Shown here one piece after another: positions 13,101 to 25,100 of a stretch of DNA of 64,000 bases. A program made the translations under genes and the position numbers. A model generated the notes under the pieces. It ran no database searches. It had not been told where the DNA came from and was given only the letters and a program-made list of their open reading frames with translations. Source of the stretch: Amphiura filiformis (lineage: Eukaryota; Echinodermata; Ophiuroidea; Amphilepidida; Amphiuridae); contig NC_092644.1 in assembly GCF_039555335.1 (NCBI RefSeq), positions 52,107,365 to 52,171,364 on the forward strand. The letters are read 5' to 3'. Position 1 is the first letter of the stretch; the number at the start of each line of letters is the position of its first letter.

Positions 13101-16100
13101 TAGACTCAGTACACCGGTCGATCTTACCGTTTCGATGTTGATTAAGATACTTCTTGCATCAACATCTGAAAGATCGATCTAGCAAGTAACCGACGGATGG
13201 AGGTACAAGATTGGCCAGCATCTGATAAGGATCGGGAGAGTGGGTAGCATGGTAATCGCGAGGTCAAACTATTTCCCCCCCTCCCGGCCGGGAAACAGAA
13301 AGACTACGTGAACAGACAAAAACCCCTGAACTGAAAGTTCAGTGGTTAAGAATAGAAACACTGGTTCTTACCATGTTGGAATTCTGAATGTCCGCAAAAC
13401 ACCTGATACCCAACCACCATATTATCTCCGAGAATAGCCCTGGAGAACTTATCGCCTGGTCGTTGGTTTACGCTTTTGTAGTAAACCGTGGAAAAGGACG
13501 ACGGGTTCTTCCAAGACACAGCCTGACAAATCTCTTCAATGGGGACCCCCCTATGGTAGGCCCACGAAGATGAGATAGATCTGGTTGAGTGGGCCTTGGG
13601 CGGGCGTCTTTTGCCGCCCCGAGTCCACCAACACCTGGACCAGCCACCGTGCCAGAGTCTGTTTAGCGGCTGGACCGTGCGGTTCTGGGCGTGAGTGATA
13701 AATAAGCGGTCATGAGCCCCTCTTAAGGTTTGTGTTCGGCCAAGGTAGTGCTGTAGCGCCCTCACCGGGCACCACAACCTGTCTTCGGCTATTGACGAAC
13801 CCTGCCCAATACTGGGTAGGAAGAGGGGCGAGTGTCGGAATGTACTTCGCTCATTTTTGCAAGGAAATCCGGCGAAGAAACAGCGTCGCTCCGTTGTTAG
13901 TAATCACGGAGGCTGACTTGAGACTGCGTGCAACTCTGAGCAGCGCCGTCCGAAGCCAACGCCAGAAGAAAGGCCGCCTTAAGAGTGGCGTATTTAAGGG
14001 TCGCTTTTGACAGGGGCTCAAAGGGGACCCTTAATATACTCCAAGACTGTGTTGAGGTCCCATGGAGGGACCACCTTCCTTTCCGGTGAGCGCTCGTTGA
14101 ACATACCGTCGAGAAGAAGACTTAGGGACCCATCTGAATTGATAGTCGACCCGTCTTCAAATCCCGATGAATCGAGAGAATGGCTGACTTATAGTTGGCT
14201 ATCGTTGCCTGCTGAAGTCCTGACCTGAACTTTTCTGTCAGAAAATCTGCCACTAGAGGCACAGGGGCTCTAGTGGGAGATGTATTTCTCTCATCGCACC
14301 ATGCGTAGTAGGGAGCCAAAGCGCTGACTATACGCACGGAGGGTAGACTCTCGTCTACCCCCGGCGATAAGAGAAGCAGCTTCTGATGAAAAGCCTCCCT
14401 CCGCCGCACGTTCCCTGATAAGGGCCATGCAGCTAACTGCAGGTGCTCTAGTGGTAGACTTGGTACCTCTCCTCCGGGCATCCGAAGTAGATTTGGTAAC
14501 TCGGGGAGTACTCGCGGCTGTGCCGCTAGTAGATCCACCATCGGTCGAAACCACAGGTGTTTCGGCCAGAACGGTGCTATCAGAATGACGTTGCAATCTC
14601 CCTCCCGATCTTGGTCACCACCCTTGCGAGCAGTGAGATCGGGGAAAGCGTAAGCAGTCATTCCTCCCAGTCTCACGGACAGAGCGTCCACGGCGAATGC
14701 CTGTGGGTCTGCGACCCTCGAGCAGTACACCGGCAGCTGATGATTGCGATGAGATGCGAACAAATCTATCGAGGGGTGGTACATCACCTCGAAGATCGTC
14801 TGGGCGACCTGCGGAGCAAGGGACCATTCTGTAGGTCCCGACACCTTTCCTCGTGACAGATCGTCCGCGAGGATGTTGGTGACTCCGCTATGTGCATCGC
14901 TCTCAACGTAATCTGCCTGGCCTTGCACCACCCTATCAGGCGTGGTGCGTGCAGGCACAACCGTGGTGACCTGGTGCCCCCTTGTCTGTTGAGGTAGGCC
15001 ACCACGGTTGTGTTGTCCGCTTGGACAACGATATGAGATCCACGATCACCTTCTCGAAATGCTGGAGAGTTCTCTCCACTGCCCAAAGTTCGAGAAGGTT
15101 GATATGGAACTCCGTCTCCGTGGCCGACCATAGGCCCGAGACTGAGTCCCGTGGATGTGGCCCCCCAGCCCAGCTTTGGCGCGTCGGTCGTCACTACGTG
15201 GCCACCGCTGGTGCAGGGAACCTGACACCTTGAGTCAAATTGGGCTGATGGGTCCACCACCAGAGTTCTCTCGCGCGATCTCCGACATCGGAACCGCGAG
15301 GGATATTGGGTGACGACTGGGCCTGTAAAAGGCTAGAAGGTGTAGTTGTATAGGCCTCATGTGAAAGCGGCACGATGCAGTGCGAGGTCTACCATACTGG
15401 CCATAAGGCCCAAAACCTTCATCCATGCCACAGCGGGTGCTCCCTCTGACTCGGCCAAGAGTCGGGCACACCTCGCCATGTTCGTCACCCTCTCGGGTGA
15501 GGCGCCGCGATCCCTCCTTGAGGTTGATCTGGGCCCCTAAGAATAGTGGTGTCTGCGTCGGGACCAAATTGGATTTCTTGGCGTTGATCAGAAATCCCAG
15601 GTCCGCACCGTCACGGACTACTAACTCCACGAGACACTGTGTCTCCAGTGGGGGTGCGTCCGTAGAATGAACCAATCGTCCAGGTAGCAACACATGTTGA
15701 CTCCCCTGCGCTTCAGATGCGCTGCCACCTCCTGACCAGGAGTGTAAACACTCTGGGGGAGGTGGACAAGGCGAATGGCAGGCATCGAAACTGGTAAGTT
15801 TGACCCTGTACCTTGAAGCGTAGAAACCTCTGATCTTGAGGTGCGATCGGAACATGCAGATATGCGTCCGAGAGATCTAGCGATGCCGCCCACATACCCT
15901 TGATGGGGCAGGCTAGCACCGAAGCGAGAGTCTCCATTCTGAACCTCTTGGGCCTGATGAACTCGTTCAACGGCTTGAGGTTCAGAATGGGCCTCCAGTC
16001 GCCGGTCTTCTTTGGAGCCAGAAAAAAAGTGCTCCAAAACCCCTTGGTGAAAGGGGGGTAGACCGGGACAATCGCTTTTCGCGGAGAAGCTGAGTGACCT

Positions 16101-19100
16101 CTGACAGTAGTGCCCGACGCTGGGGGCCGTCTGGCGGCACTACCGTGGACCTCTGAATCGTGCAGGCGCACGAGGGTGGCTGGTAAATTCCAGCCTGTAA
16201 CCCCCACTGACCACTGACAATACCCAGGCGCCCGGTGAGATGGCATGCCATCTCTGGGCGTACTGCAACAAGCGACCGCCCACCGGGGGAAGCCCCTGTG
16301 GGAAGTCCAAGGCCTGGCGGCACGGGCTGTCGACCGCCGGGCCCTCAGGACCGATCTGGTTTGCCACCCTTAGAAGAACGGCTCTTCTTAGGGGCTTGCC
16401 ATCGATCCAGCACTACTCTTGCGCTTCCCAGATTTTTGGGAGGTGCTGGAGTAGCCTCGGCTCAGGTGTAGTCTGTGGTGCGCGTCCTGCTGAAGCGGAG
16501 CTGGCGCTGAAGAACGCTTAGAAGACTTCTTCTTCTTGTGCTTCTTCTTCGCCTTACTGCCCTTCCCTTGGTTAGGGCAGCCTCTGACTTCTTCAGAGTG
16601 CTCTCATTGGTGGCCTTCTTTGCCCGGTCCTCCACCGTGGCGCAAAAGGCCTGTCCAAAGAGTAGCCCCTGTCCCACCGAGTCTGACTTCTTCATTGCTT
16701 CAGCAAAGTCGGAGCCGTAAGTTGACTGGAGGGACAGACAGGCATTCTCCGGCGGCGAGATGACATCCTATGGGCTAGGCCCATAGAACTCTCGTTGAGG
16801 TTAGCTGTTAGCACCGCTAACAGATTAACCTCGCGGAAGAGTTCTGACGCGTTGCCCGTGGTCGTTCGCTACCTTCCTACCGAGGTGCTCGGCAAGCGTG
16901 GTAGCGACGCTAGAGACTCTGATAAGCGAGCGTGCTCGCTTATCGATGAGCTTTAGCTCCTCCTCCCACTGGGGGGGAGAACGACCCGTGCGCCTTGGCC
17001 GCTAGCGGCAGGCGCTTGGCAACGTCTGGATCCATGTCAGGGACCCTGAGGTAGGTTTCAGTAGTCCTCCTGCGAAACACGCAGTGGAAGCGTGCAAGCC
17101 CGCGGCGTCGAAGCTCCAGCGAGCCTGACAGCCCCTCTGAAACCTACCCTTGAGGTCCGCCGGGAATGCAAGTGCAGGCGACCCTTGTGTGGACGCGCTA
17201 GCTGGGCATCCTACTGAAAAGATGCCCTGGTCCTCCTGAACGGACTCCTCCTGAGAGAAAGCCAGGCCCAAACCTTGGGCCACACGGCTCATCACCTCAG
17301 CGGTGTCCGCAGGCAGACCATTGCTAGCGAAGTTCCTCACGGGAAGCGGGGAAGGATACCTGAAGCTAGCTGCACAGTCTCATCAGACTGTGAGTCGCTA
17401 CTGGTTTCATCTTCCGACTCCTTTCCCTCGCCTTCAGACTCTGACTCACTCTCTGATGAGGAAGAGATCTGACGACGGGCATCTGAAGGTGGACAGGGAG
17501 GTGTCGCCACCGTGTGGCTAGCCAACTGAACACCAGCAGAAGAGGGAGTACTCCCGCTAGACCCCGAGATGCTAGCTATAGCACCCGGGATCCGCGACGC
17601 TCTCGCTGCTGTCGCCCTAGCCATAGCAGTGTGCGGCCTACCCTGAGCTGTATCAGGGTTAGCCACTCGCCGCCGGGTTGGGTAACAACTGGTGGTACTG
17701 CTTGCCCAACGCTAGGCGGCACTTGCCACGGTGCTAGACCGTGGAAGAAACCACCCTGCGGCGGATACCACGGGGCATACCCTGTTGGTAGCTGACCCTG
17801 AAAGGATCCGCCACCAGGGAAACCCCATGGGAGCGGCAGTACCAGTACCGCCTCCCCCTGTTGCCACAGAGACTGTGGTAACCAGGACAGTACTGCGGTA
17901 CCTGCGTGGTTGTAGCGTAGGTGCCCGGTAGGGCTCCCGGCTGCGTACCACTGTACCCATGCCTCACAGCGTTCCCGCTAGAGGATCAAGCCGTGTGTAT
18001 GGGTACCCGCTATACTGGCTGTCCCTTGGCTAAAAGGAGCTTGCCTAGTATCACGGGTAGCTGAGCGTGTATACCCTCGATCAGTCACCTCGCTACCTGA
18101 ATAGGCAGTATCAATCAATGGAGCCATGCTCCGCTGAATAGATAGTGATCGATCATAAGAGGGTAATTGACCCATTGACTGTAATGGATCACCACGCTCT
18201 GCTGGCTCTCGAGGACATAAGTGGGTTGTTGATCAGCCAGGCTGTTCAAACTACCTACCCTAACCTCTTGAGCCTCGCCCAAGGTCGCTGTGTGTGGCGG
18301 ACCACTCACGGCAGCTATGGGCGCGTGCATAGTGGCTACCACTGAAGTCAAGCCGTAGCTCGTCTCGGTAGCTGCCACTGTTTGCACTTGGGTCGCTGTC
18401 CCGTGAGAGACTGCGAGCCCACCCCCGGTATAGCCGCTAGCCAGTCCCGGAGGACAGCCGGCAGCCATTCCAAGGCCCAGGGAATCACTCGGCGGTCCCA
18501 CCATGGAACGCTGCCGTGTGACAACCCCAGTTGGTTCTGCTAAGACTACACCCGAAGCGTTAGCCCCGGTATCGTCTCTGCTAAACCCATGCACGTTTTC
18601 ATTCGACCCTTGCGGGGAACGAAAAGCGTGCTGCGTGCCGTGGATCAACCCAGGCAAGCCCGGGGTTCCACTGGTACGCTGCGTGCTACAGACCGGCCGA
18701 GGCAAGTCCGCTGCACGCTGTATGCTAGGAGTCAACCCAGGCAAGCCCGGGGTGCCCTTGGCATACTGTCCGTCGCCGGCTACTTCGCGGGTGCTAGACC
18801 CGCTCGTTCGCCAGCAATAGACGGGTGTCCACCTGCAAGAAACTCGGTAGAGATCTCACTGGTAGACTGGTACTCGCCTGTTAGGGCAAGTACCGCCCTG
18901 CTGCCTGCTACTAGCTTAGACGTTAAGTCAGTGCTTTCGCTGGCTGCTAGGCCTTCGGGCTCGCTATCAGTCCCCGTAGGGTCCGCCTGCTTGCCCGGGA
19001 CCCGAGCCCCAGAGGTTACCTTAGCTTGGCCCTTGCCGGCCGCGCTAGTACCTACCATATCAATCTTACCTGTAGGCTTCTGTTTCTTAGTCTTCGTCTT

Positions 19101-22100
19101 CTGTCTGTGTCGAAGACCCAAAGCGAGCGCTACTTTCTAAATCGTCAAGTGGATGTCCGATAAGCCTATGCAAAAGGAAGCACACTTATTTGATTTAGAG
19201 CAATCCCTGTGGGTGTAGCAGAGTGGATGCGGGTCCCACTCTGCCACAAGGGAAGGGCATGATTGACAAGGCCTGGACATTGTAGTAATCGGGGAGCGTG
19301 TAGCACTACCCCCGAACACAAGCTCAAGCCCAATAAACAGACCCACACGCACAGTGGCTGACGCTGATGTAGTGGTATGATATAAAAATATATAAACAAA
19401 GGGATGAAAAACTGAAAACCTTTTGGGTATAGATTTGTCAGGCTGGTCCCTTCGGAAACCCACCGAACTCTTAGCAGTAACTCGTCATCAGACGCGTACT
19501 GAAAGATATAACGATAGAGCACACCATAAACATAGCGTAAAATCACTCACCATACATGTATACACAGTACTGTACAAACATCTATTGTAACTTACTAGTC
19601 TGCTATAGTTGTTTTACGTGAGAACAAAAATAAAATGGCGTCCTAAAGGCGGTTATTTTGAAACGTGTGTTCCGTGATCTAACGGAAACACTCATACAAG
19701 CTAAGTTTTTGGATCGTTTTTGTCACTTTTCTAGTCGAAAAATGTCGTCAAAACTATCTCCCTAGCGTACTATACTGGTTGGTTTTTACCTCAGGTGTAA
19801 CAAACAAACTGTATATCTCTTTTTTTTGTTCGTAATGATACTTAGCGTTGGTAAAGAAAAATCCACACGTCTATCTCATCTAGAAACCAAGGAGGATAAG
19901 GATGATTATCGTGTGTGACGTCACCGAATGGGTGAGTCCACTCGGGGATCGGGGGTTTTTGTTATTTATTCATTTATGTGGGACAAAATGACTATTGGTT
20001 TTTTCCGCATCTCGGGATCGATGCAAGAAGTATCTTAATCAACATCGGAAACGGTAAGATCGACCGGTGTACTGAGTCTGAGTTGTTTATGCATATTTAT
20101 TTCAATTCAAATTGGTAAACTTAACTGTTAACAAATTTGATATATGAAACGAATGTTTCATTCCTTTTGCAATAAAACATTTTCAATTGGTATAGCAAAT
20201 GTAAACGAACGTGACGCTTCGTGAGATGCGGCCTAAAAACATAAAATGTCGCTTTTGGACCATTTTGTCATTATGGTAAACTGATACATTTTGCCGTTTC
20301 TACTATAGAGTGCTTGCATGGAAGATCATTAAGTTCAAACCATCCTAAAGACACGCTCCAGAGGACATGCAAATGCACGGAGTACAATACCAATCACCTG
20401 TTTAACTGGTTTTGATCAAGTAATTCTTTGTACTCTATGCATTAGCATATCTTATGGAGCGTGTCTGGAGGATGATTTGAACCCATGACCTTTCGTGCAA
20501 ACACTCTATACAAGTTTACACTTTCCCGATACCTGACTACTATAAAAGAACAAAACTTGTTACTTCGATTGCGTAAATGGCAGCGTGGCGTGAAAGCGGA
20601 ATAGTCCTCAGACTGATAACCTTTTGACTATTGACCGATGTGAATGGTTCGAGTCCCAGTGGTGGTCTTTTTTTAAAATAGTATATTCAATTGTGTTTTT
20701 TTTTTCTTTTCTTTTTTTTTTCTCATCTCAAAAGCGTGTTTTAATATAAATAATATTCAGAAATGAGTAGTTTCAAATTGTTATATCATAATCTTTCTGA
20801 TTCGCTCGGATATGCCTATACTCAGCATACACAAGTTTTAGAGAAAACATTTACATGTTGGGTTATATCATAAAGGGTACAAAATGTTTTAAGTTTTAAT
20901 AACATTGAAAATATTTTGGAAACATGCTCCAAAGTATTGTGATATTGTAAAAAAATGTATTTGTAGTGTTTTTGAGTTACTGAGACAAAAACGAAATTTG
21001 ACTACAGTAGAGAGCATAATTACTGAAACTTGTGTAATTTAGCATAGGACGTGTATTCAGTGACCACTCCCTGAATAACTCAACATTTTTATCAACAATT
21101 TTATTATGATTCAAAAGGATATTATCTACTCTCAAATCTGGTGCAATATGAAACTCATACAACATTCTGTTTTTGAGTTATGGACAAAAGCGACATTTTA
21201 GAGCATTTTAGAGCCATGATTAAGAAACGTGAGTAATTTAGCATAGGGGGTGTTTCCAATGACCATTCCCTAAATAAACCAAATTCTTTATCAACAAGTT
21301 TATTATGATTACAAAGCATATAATCCACTCTCAATTCGTGTGCAATTTGAAGCTCATACGACATGCCGTTTTTGAGTTATGAGACAAAAACGAAATTTAG
21401 ATGAAATATTTTGCATTCGGCAGAGACAATCAACGAAAAAAAGTCCTTGGAACGCTTGCGTGTAAATAACGGAAAACTGTCACCCCCTCTCCCCCGTGCA
21501 ATGTTGAGAACTGCCAATGTCTTCAGCGGTTCCCCAATGTGTTCCAACATTGCTTGATGGGGAGAGGGGGAGGGGAAATCATTGTTGTAGATGTCACGTT
21601 TCTTCGCAAACACAATATAGGTCATTTCCATGAACATAAGAAATTCTGCACGGAATCTTGACAGAGTGTGCCAAGCGTTCCAAGGACTTTTTTCGTTGAT
21701 TGTAGCTCTCGGTCTCAAGACCGTCTCGAGACCTGGTTTTGCAGGTCTCGGTCTTGGATATCAAGGTCTCAGTCTCATGCAAGCATCAATTTGAATATTG
21801 CATATTATTGACATCGATTTGATGCCGATGATCGACTACAACACTGCCATGAAGACAGCCCTAAATTGTGCTACGTTTCAAACACAAGTCCACACAGATC
21901 TGCATTTGAGTTTAACATTGATGTGGGTTCTTGTATCTCATGTACACTGCCCCATTAACTAATCCAATGAACCTACCTTGCAAAGAGGTCACTATATGCC
22001 CTCCTATTATTGAGTATAGTTTGATTGATCACTTGCGATTCTTTTTCTATAAGTCTTTGGACATCTGGAGGCATCTGATACGCAATCTTTTCCAGCTTCT

Positions 22101-25100
22101 TGGCATAGTCCTTTAAAGTGCTTCGTATCTGGATGTGAATAATAAAATCAAAGCAAAGTAGATTAAGGTAGAACAAAACAAATGACTATTATTGTATCAA
22201 AATAATTGAATTTATAGTACTAAGATTGAAACAAAACATAGTAGAAATATATTAATGATGTAATGATGGTAATACATACAAGTAATAACTTTAAATTATT
22301 ACGTTTTCAAAATCTTGCATCCAAAACCTTTGTACATATTAAAATTTATCAGTCTCGCTAGAGTTTCAAATATCGCGCCTGACTTTGTCTCGCTTCGATA
22401 TATGAAAACTCTAGCTCGTATAATAGATTCACATCCAATTTTATATATCAAACCATGTATGACAAACATAATAATTTTCTTTTCAGTTCACACCTTATAG
22501 CATAAATTACTTTGGATATACTGACAAAATCAAAAAAATTTGAAACTATAAAAGTAATAGTCATACAGCAATATGTAAAAAAATCCTTGTCACTTATTGA
22601 AGTCCAATTCAAAAATATCCAATATTAATTCTCCATACAGTAATTAAATTAAAAACAAAGACAAAACTCACCCTAAATAACCTGTCAGATTCTATCTTAT
22701 TAACCGTGTGGTCCATCTTCTCTATCCATTGGCGTCTTACTATAGACTGTTCTGATACTTCTTCCCATAGCTGATTAAGAGCTGCCAATGAATATACTAT
22801 CAGATCCTGCAATAAAATAGAATCATCAGTATTATTAGTCACACAATTCATAAACGAGTAAGAAGTTGATATGCAGAAACAACATGTTGAGGAAGCAGAA
22901 GAAAGAAGAAAATTGATGAGATTCATTAAAAACCTCACTTGCCTATGTACATATTCTAGCTGAGTGTTCCCATACACATTCACTTCTCTTATAATTATAA
23001 GTGCTGACACCCCTCCAATAGTTTAGATTATGATTATCTAAAAGCCAGGCTATAGTGCAACATCTTTGTGGGCAATTTTCCCTGTGACAGATGCTGCGTG
23101 TCCAGTTCTCCATAACAACTTCCAGTTCTCGATCTTTCCGCTAAGTGATTAGCTTTGATCATGCTTTGTTCTCCTTCTCAATGTTTTATGCAACAGAAGA
23201 TGCTGAGGCAAATGTTAGCGGCTGTGGAAGACACACTGGTGGAAATTAGCTGCTGCATTGGTCGCAATGGAAAATTACCCGCAAGACATTGGAGTATAGC
23301 TCAGCCTCAAGGCTGTCCCTGATGCATATTTATTTTCTGCAATGATAATGGGCCACAATATGCTACACCTAACCCTAAACCCTAAGGTCCATATGCACAA
23401 AAGAGTTAGACCAGGTCTAAAGTTAGACCTGGTCTAAGCAGAATTTGGTTCTACCAGAATGGACCTTTACTTCCTTCCGAAAGTAGCTAGCAAATTTTAA
23501 AGATTTAAATGCAAAGTTCAAAAATAATACAAAAGAACTTAAGAAAATGTAAAGGAAACTGCCCTTTTTCCTGGTATTAAATTCCACTTAGACAAACTCT
23601 TTTGTGCATACATACGGACCTAAGGGTTGGTGGTATTGTGGCCCATTTATGGTTGAAAAAAGAAATTAAGCATCCCTGAAAAGGAAAATAGATTGGCTAT
23701 TTATAACATCTTGATTTACCTTATCATCTGCTATTTTCTGCAACATCTTCTCAATTTCTGAAAGAGGTAAATGATATATAAGGACATGAATGGTGAAGTT
23801 GCATCCAGGACAAGAATAAAACTTTAAGGAGGCTGTGTACTCTCAGACATGCATGTAGTAAAAGTGCAATAACTTTGTAATTATTCGTGGAAGACATATA
23901 AAAGTATACATTTTTATGAAGGCAAGACATCAATAAATCTTAATATAACTAGAAGGCTATATATTTGTACACAAATACGGCTATACCCGCATGTACCCAA
24001 ACTTACAGTCCTTATTTGCTGAGGACTTAAAATAAAGAAATTGTAAAAAGTCGCCCAATTGGGCAGAAAATGTGTAAAAAGTGAAAGTCCAAGTCACAAG
24101 CTCTGAAATGGCCCAAAAAGGCTGTTCCGTATAATTTACATACTCCCTCTGAAATGGCTGTTCCATTTAATTTACATACTCCCTCTGGAATAGTTTCCCT
24201 GAATCATATTGCATAGCCTCACTGTGAGTAAGAGAGACTGACAACAGCACCGTATGGAGAATAAGAGAGACGACGCCACTGTGAGGTGACTTATTACAAT
24301 TTCTTTATTTTAGGTTGCACTGATCGTAGCACTTAAAATAAAGAAATTGTAAAAAGTCCCCTCACAGGGGAGTTGTCTCTCTTATTCTCCATAGGGTGCT
24401 GTTGTCAGTCTCTCTTACTCACAGTGAGGCTATGCAATATGATTCAGGGAAACTATTCCAGAGGGAGTATGTAAATTAAATGGAACAGCCATTTCAGAGG
24501 GAGTATGTAAATTATAATGGAACAGCCTTTTGGGGCCATTTCAGAGGGAGTATGTAAATTAAATGGAACAGCCAATGGGTATGTAATTTAACTGGAACAG
24601 CCTTAACGCTTCACGCTGGTATTTCCAATTATGATAATACGATCTGTCTGTTTAGTCCTACGTGTGTGGGGTGGATGGGTGTGTGGGTGTTAGTAACAAT
24701 ATACTTCTCAGGAGCTATCTGTGTACATATTCTGAGCCCGGAAGCTGCTTTCTTTGATGAGAAACGGCCGGCCCTTTGTTTTAACATTTGGGGCCCTGGG
24801 GCCCAATATATATGACTTATGGGGCTCATGTACATATGTTAAAGTATGATTCTCAAGTGCTATCAGTAGACTCAAGCTGGGCATTGTAGCTGCTTTATAT
24901 ACTGAGTAACGGCCGGCCCTATGTTTTAGCGTTTGGGGCCCTGGGGCCCATATTATGTGACATATGGGGATTATATATACATATGACAATATAATACTAA
25001 AGACCTATCTGTGTACCAAATCTGAACCCTGTAGCTGCTTTATTTACTGAGTAATGGCTGGCCCTATGTTTTAGCATTTGGGGCCCTGGGGCCCATATTA

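Larger units (their letters stand above)
12781..20079 (-). mobile_element. DIRS-like tyrosine-recombinase retrotransposon (defective)
   Basis: A 7.3-kb GC-rich block coding on the minus strand. The order gag-like, RT, RNase H, methyltransferase-like, tyrosine recombinase is that of DIRS1-type elements. Inverted terminal repeats of about 190 bp (12781-12986 and 19890-20079) differ only at their outermost roughly 30 bp. An internal complementary region (13032-13165) carries the complements of the left and right extremities joined end to end, the hallmark of DIRS replication through a circular intermediate. No target duplication is seen, as expected. Every coding region is broken by frameshifts, so this copy is inactive. 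It is inserted inside the palindromic composite, after AATATTCAGAAAT. Confidence 0.92.
10755..21702. mobile_element. 11-kb TA-bounded composite/foldback element with nested DIRS
   Basis: A 275-bp module with its own inverted ends (CAATCAACGAAAAAAGTC) lies at each extremity, with TA on the outer side of both. Inside are long inverted arms: 11030-12410 (A) and 20130-21426 (C), plus a partial inverted copy at 12420-12780 (B) that the DIRS element interrupts. Shared landmarks are the 199-bp repeats, a tRNA-like segment and an AATATTCAGAAAT word. No transposase is visible outside the DIRS element. It occupies most of the 11.7-kb CCDC180-like intron 8. Confidence 0.6.

Noticed and set aside
13100-19900. 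Bacterial contamination or an integrated virus, suggested by GC-rich dense open frames
   Set aside because: RT, RNase H and tyrosine-recombinase motifs with ITRs and ICR identify a DIRS-like retrotransposon nested in host repeats.
21377-21718. 113-codon protein on the minus strand in module M
   Set aside because: The other M copy has stops and frame changes in the same stretch, and most of the frame is TIR sequence.
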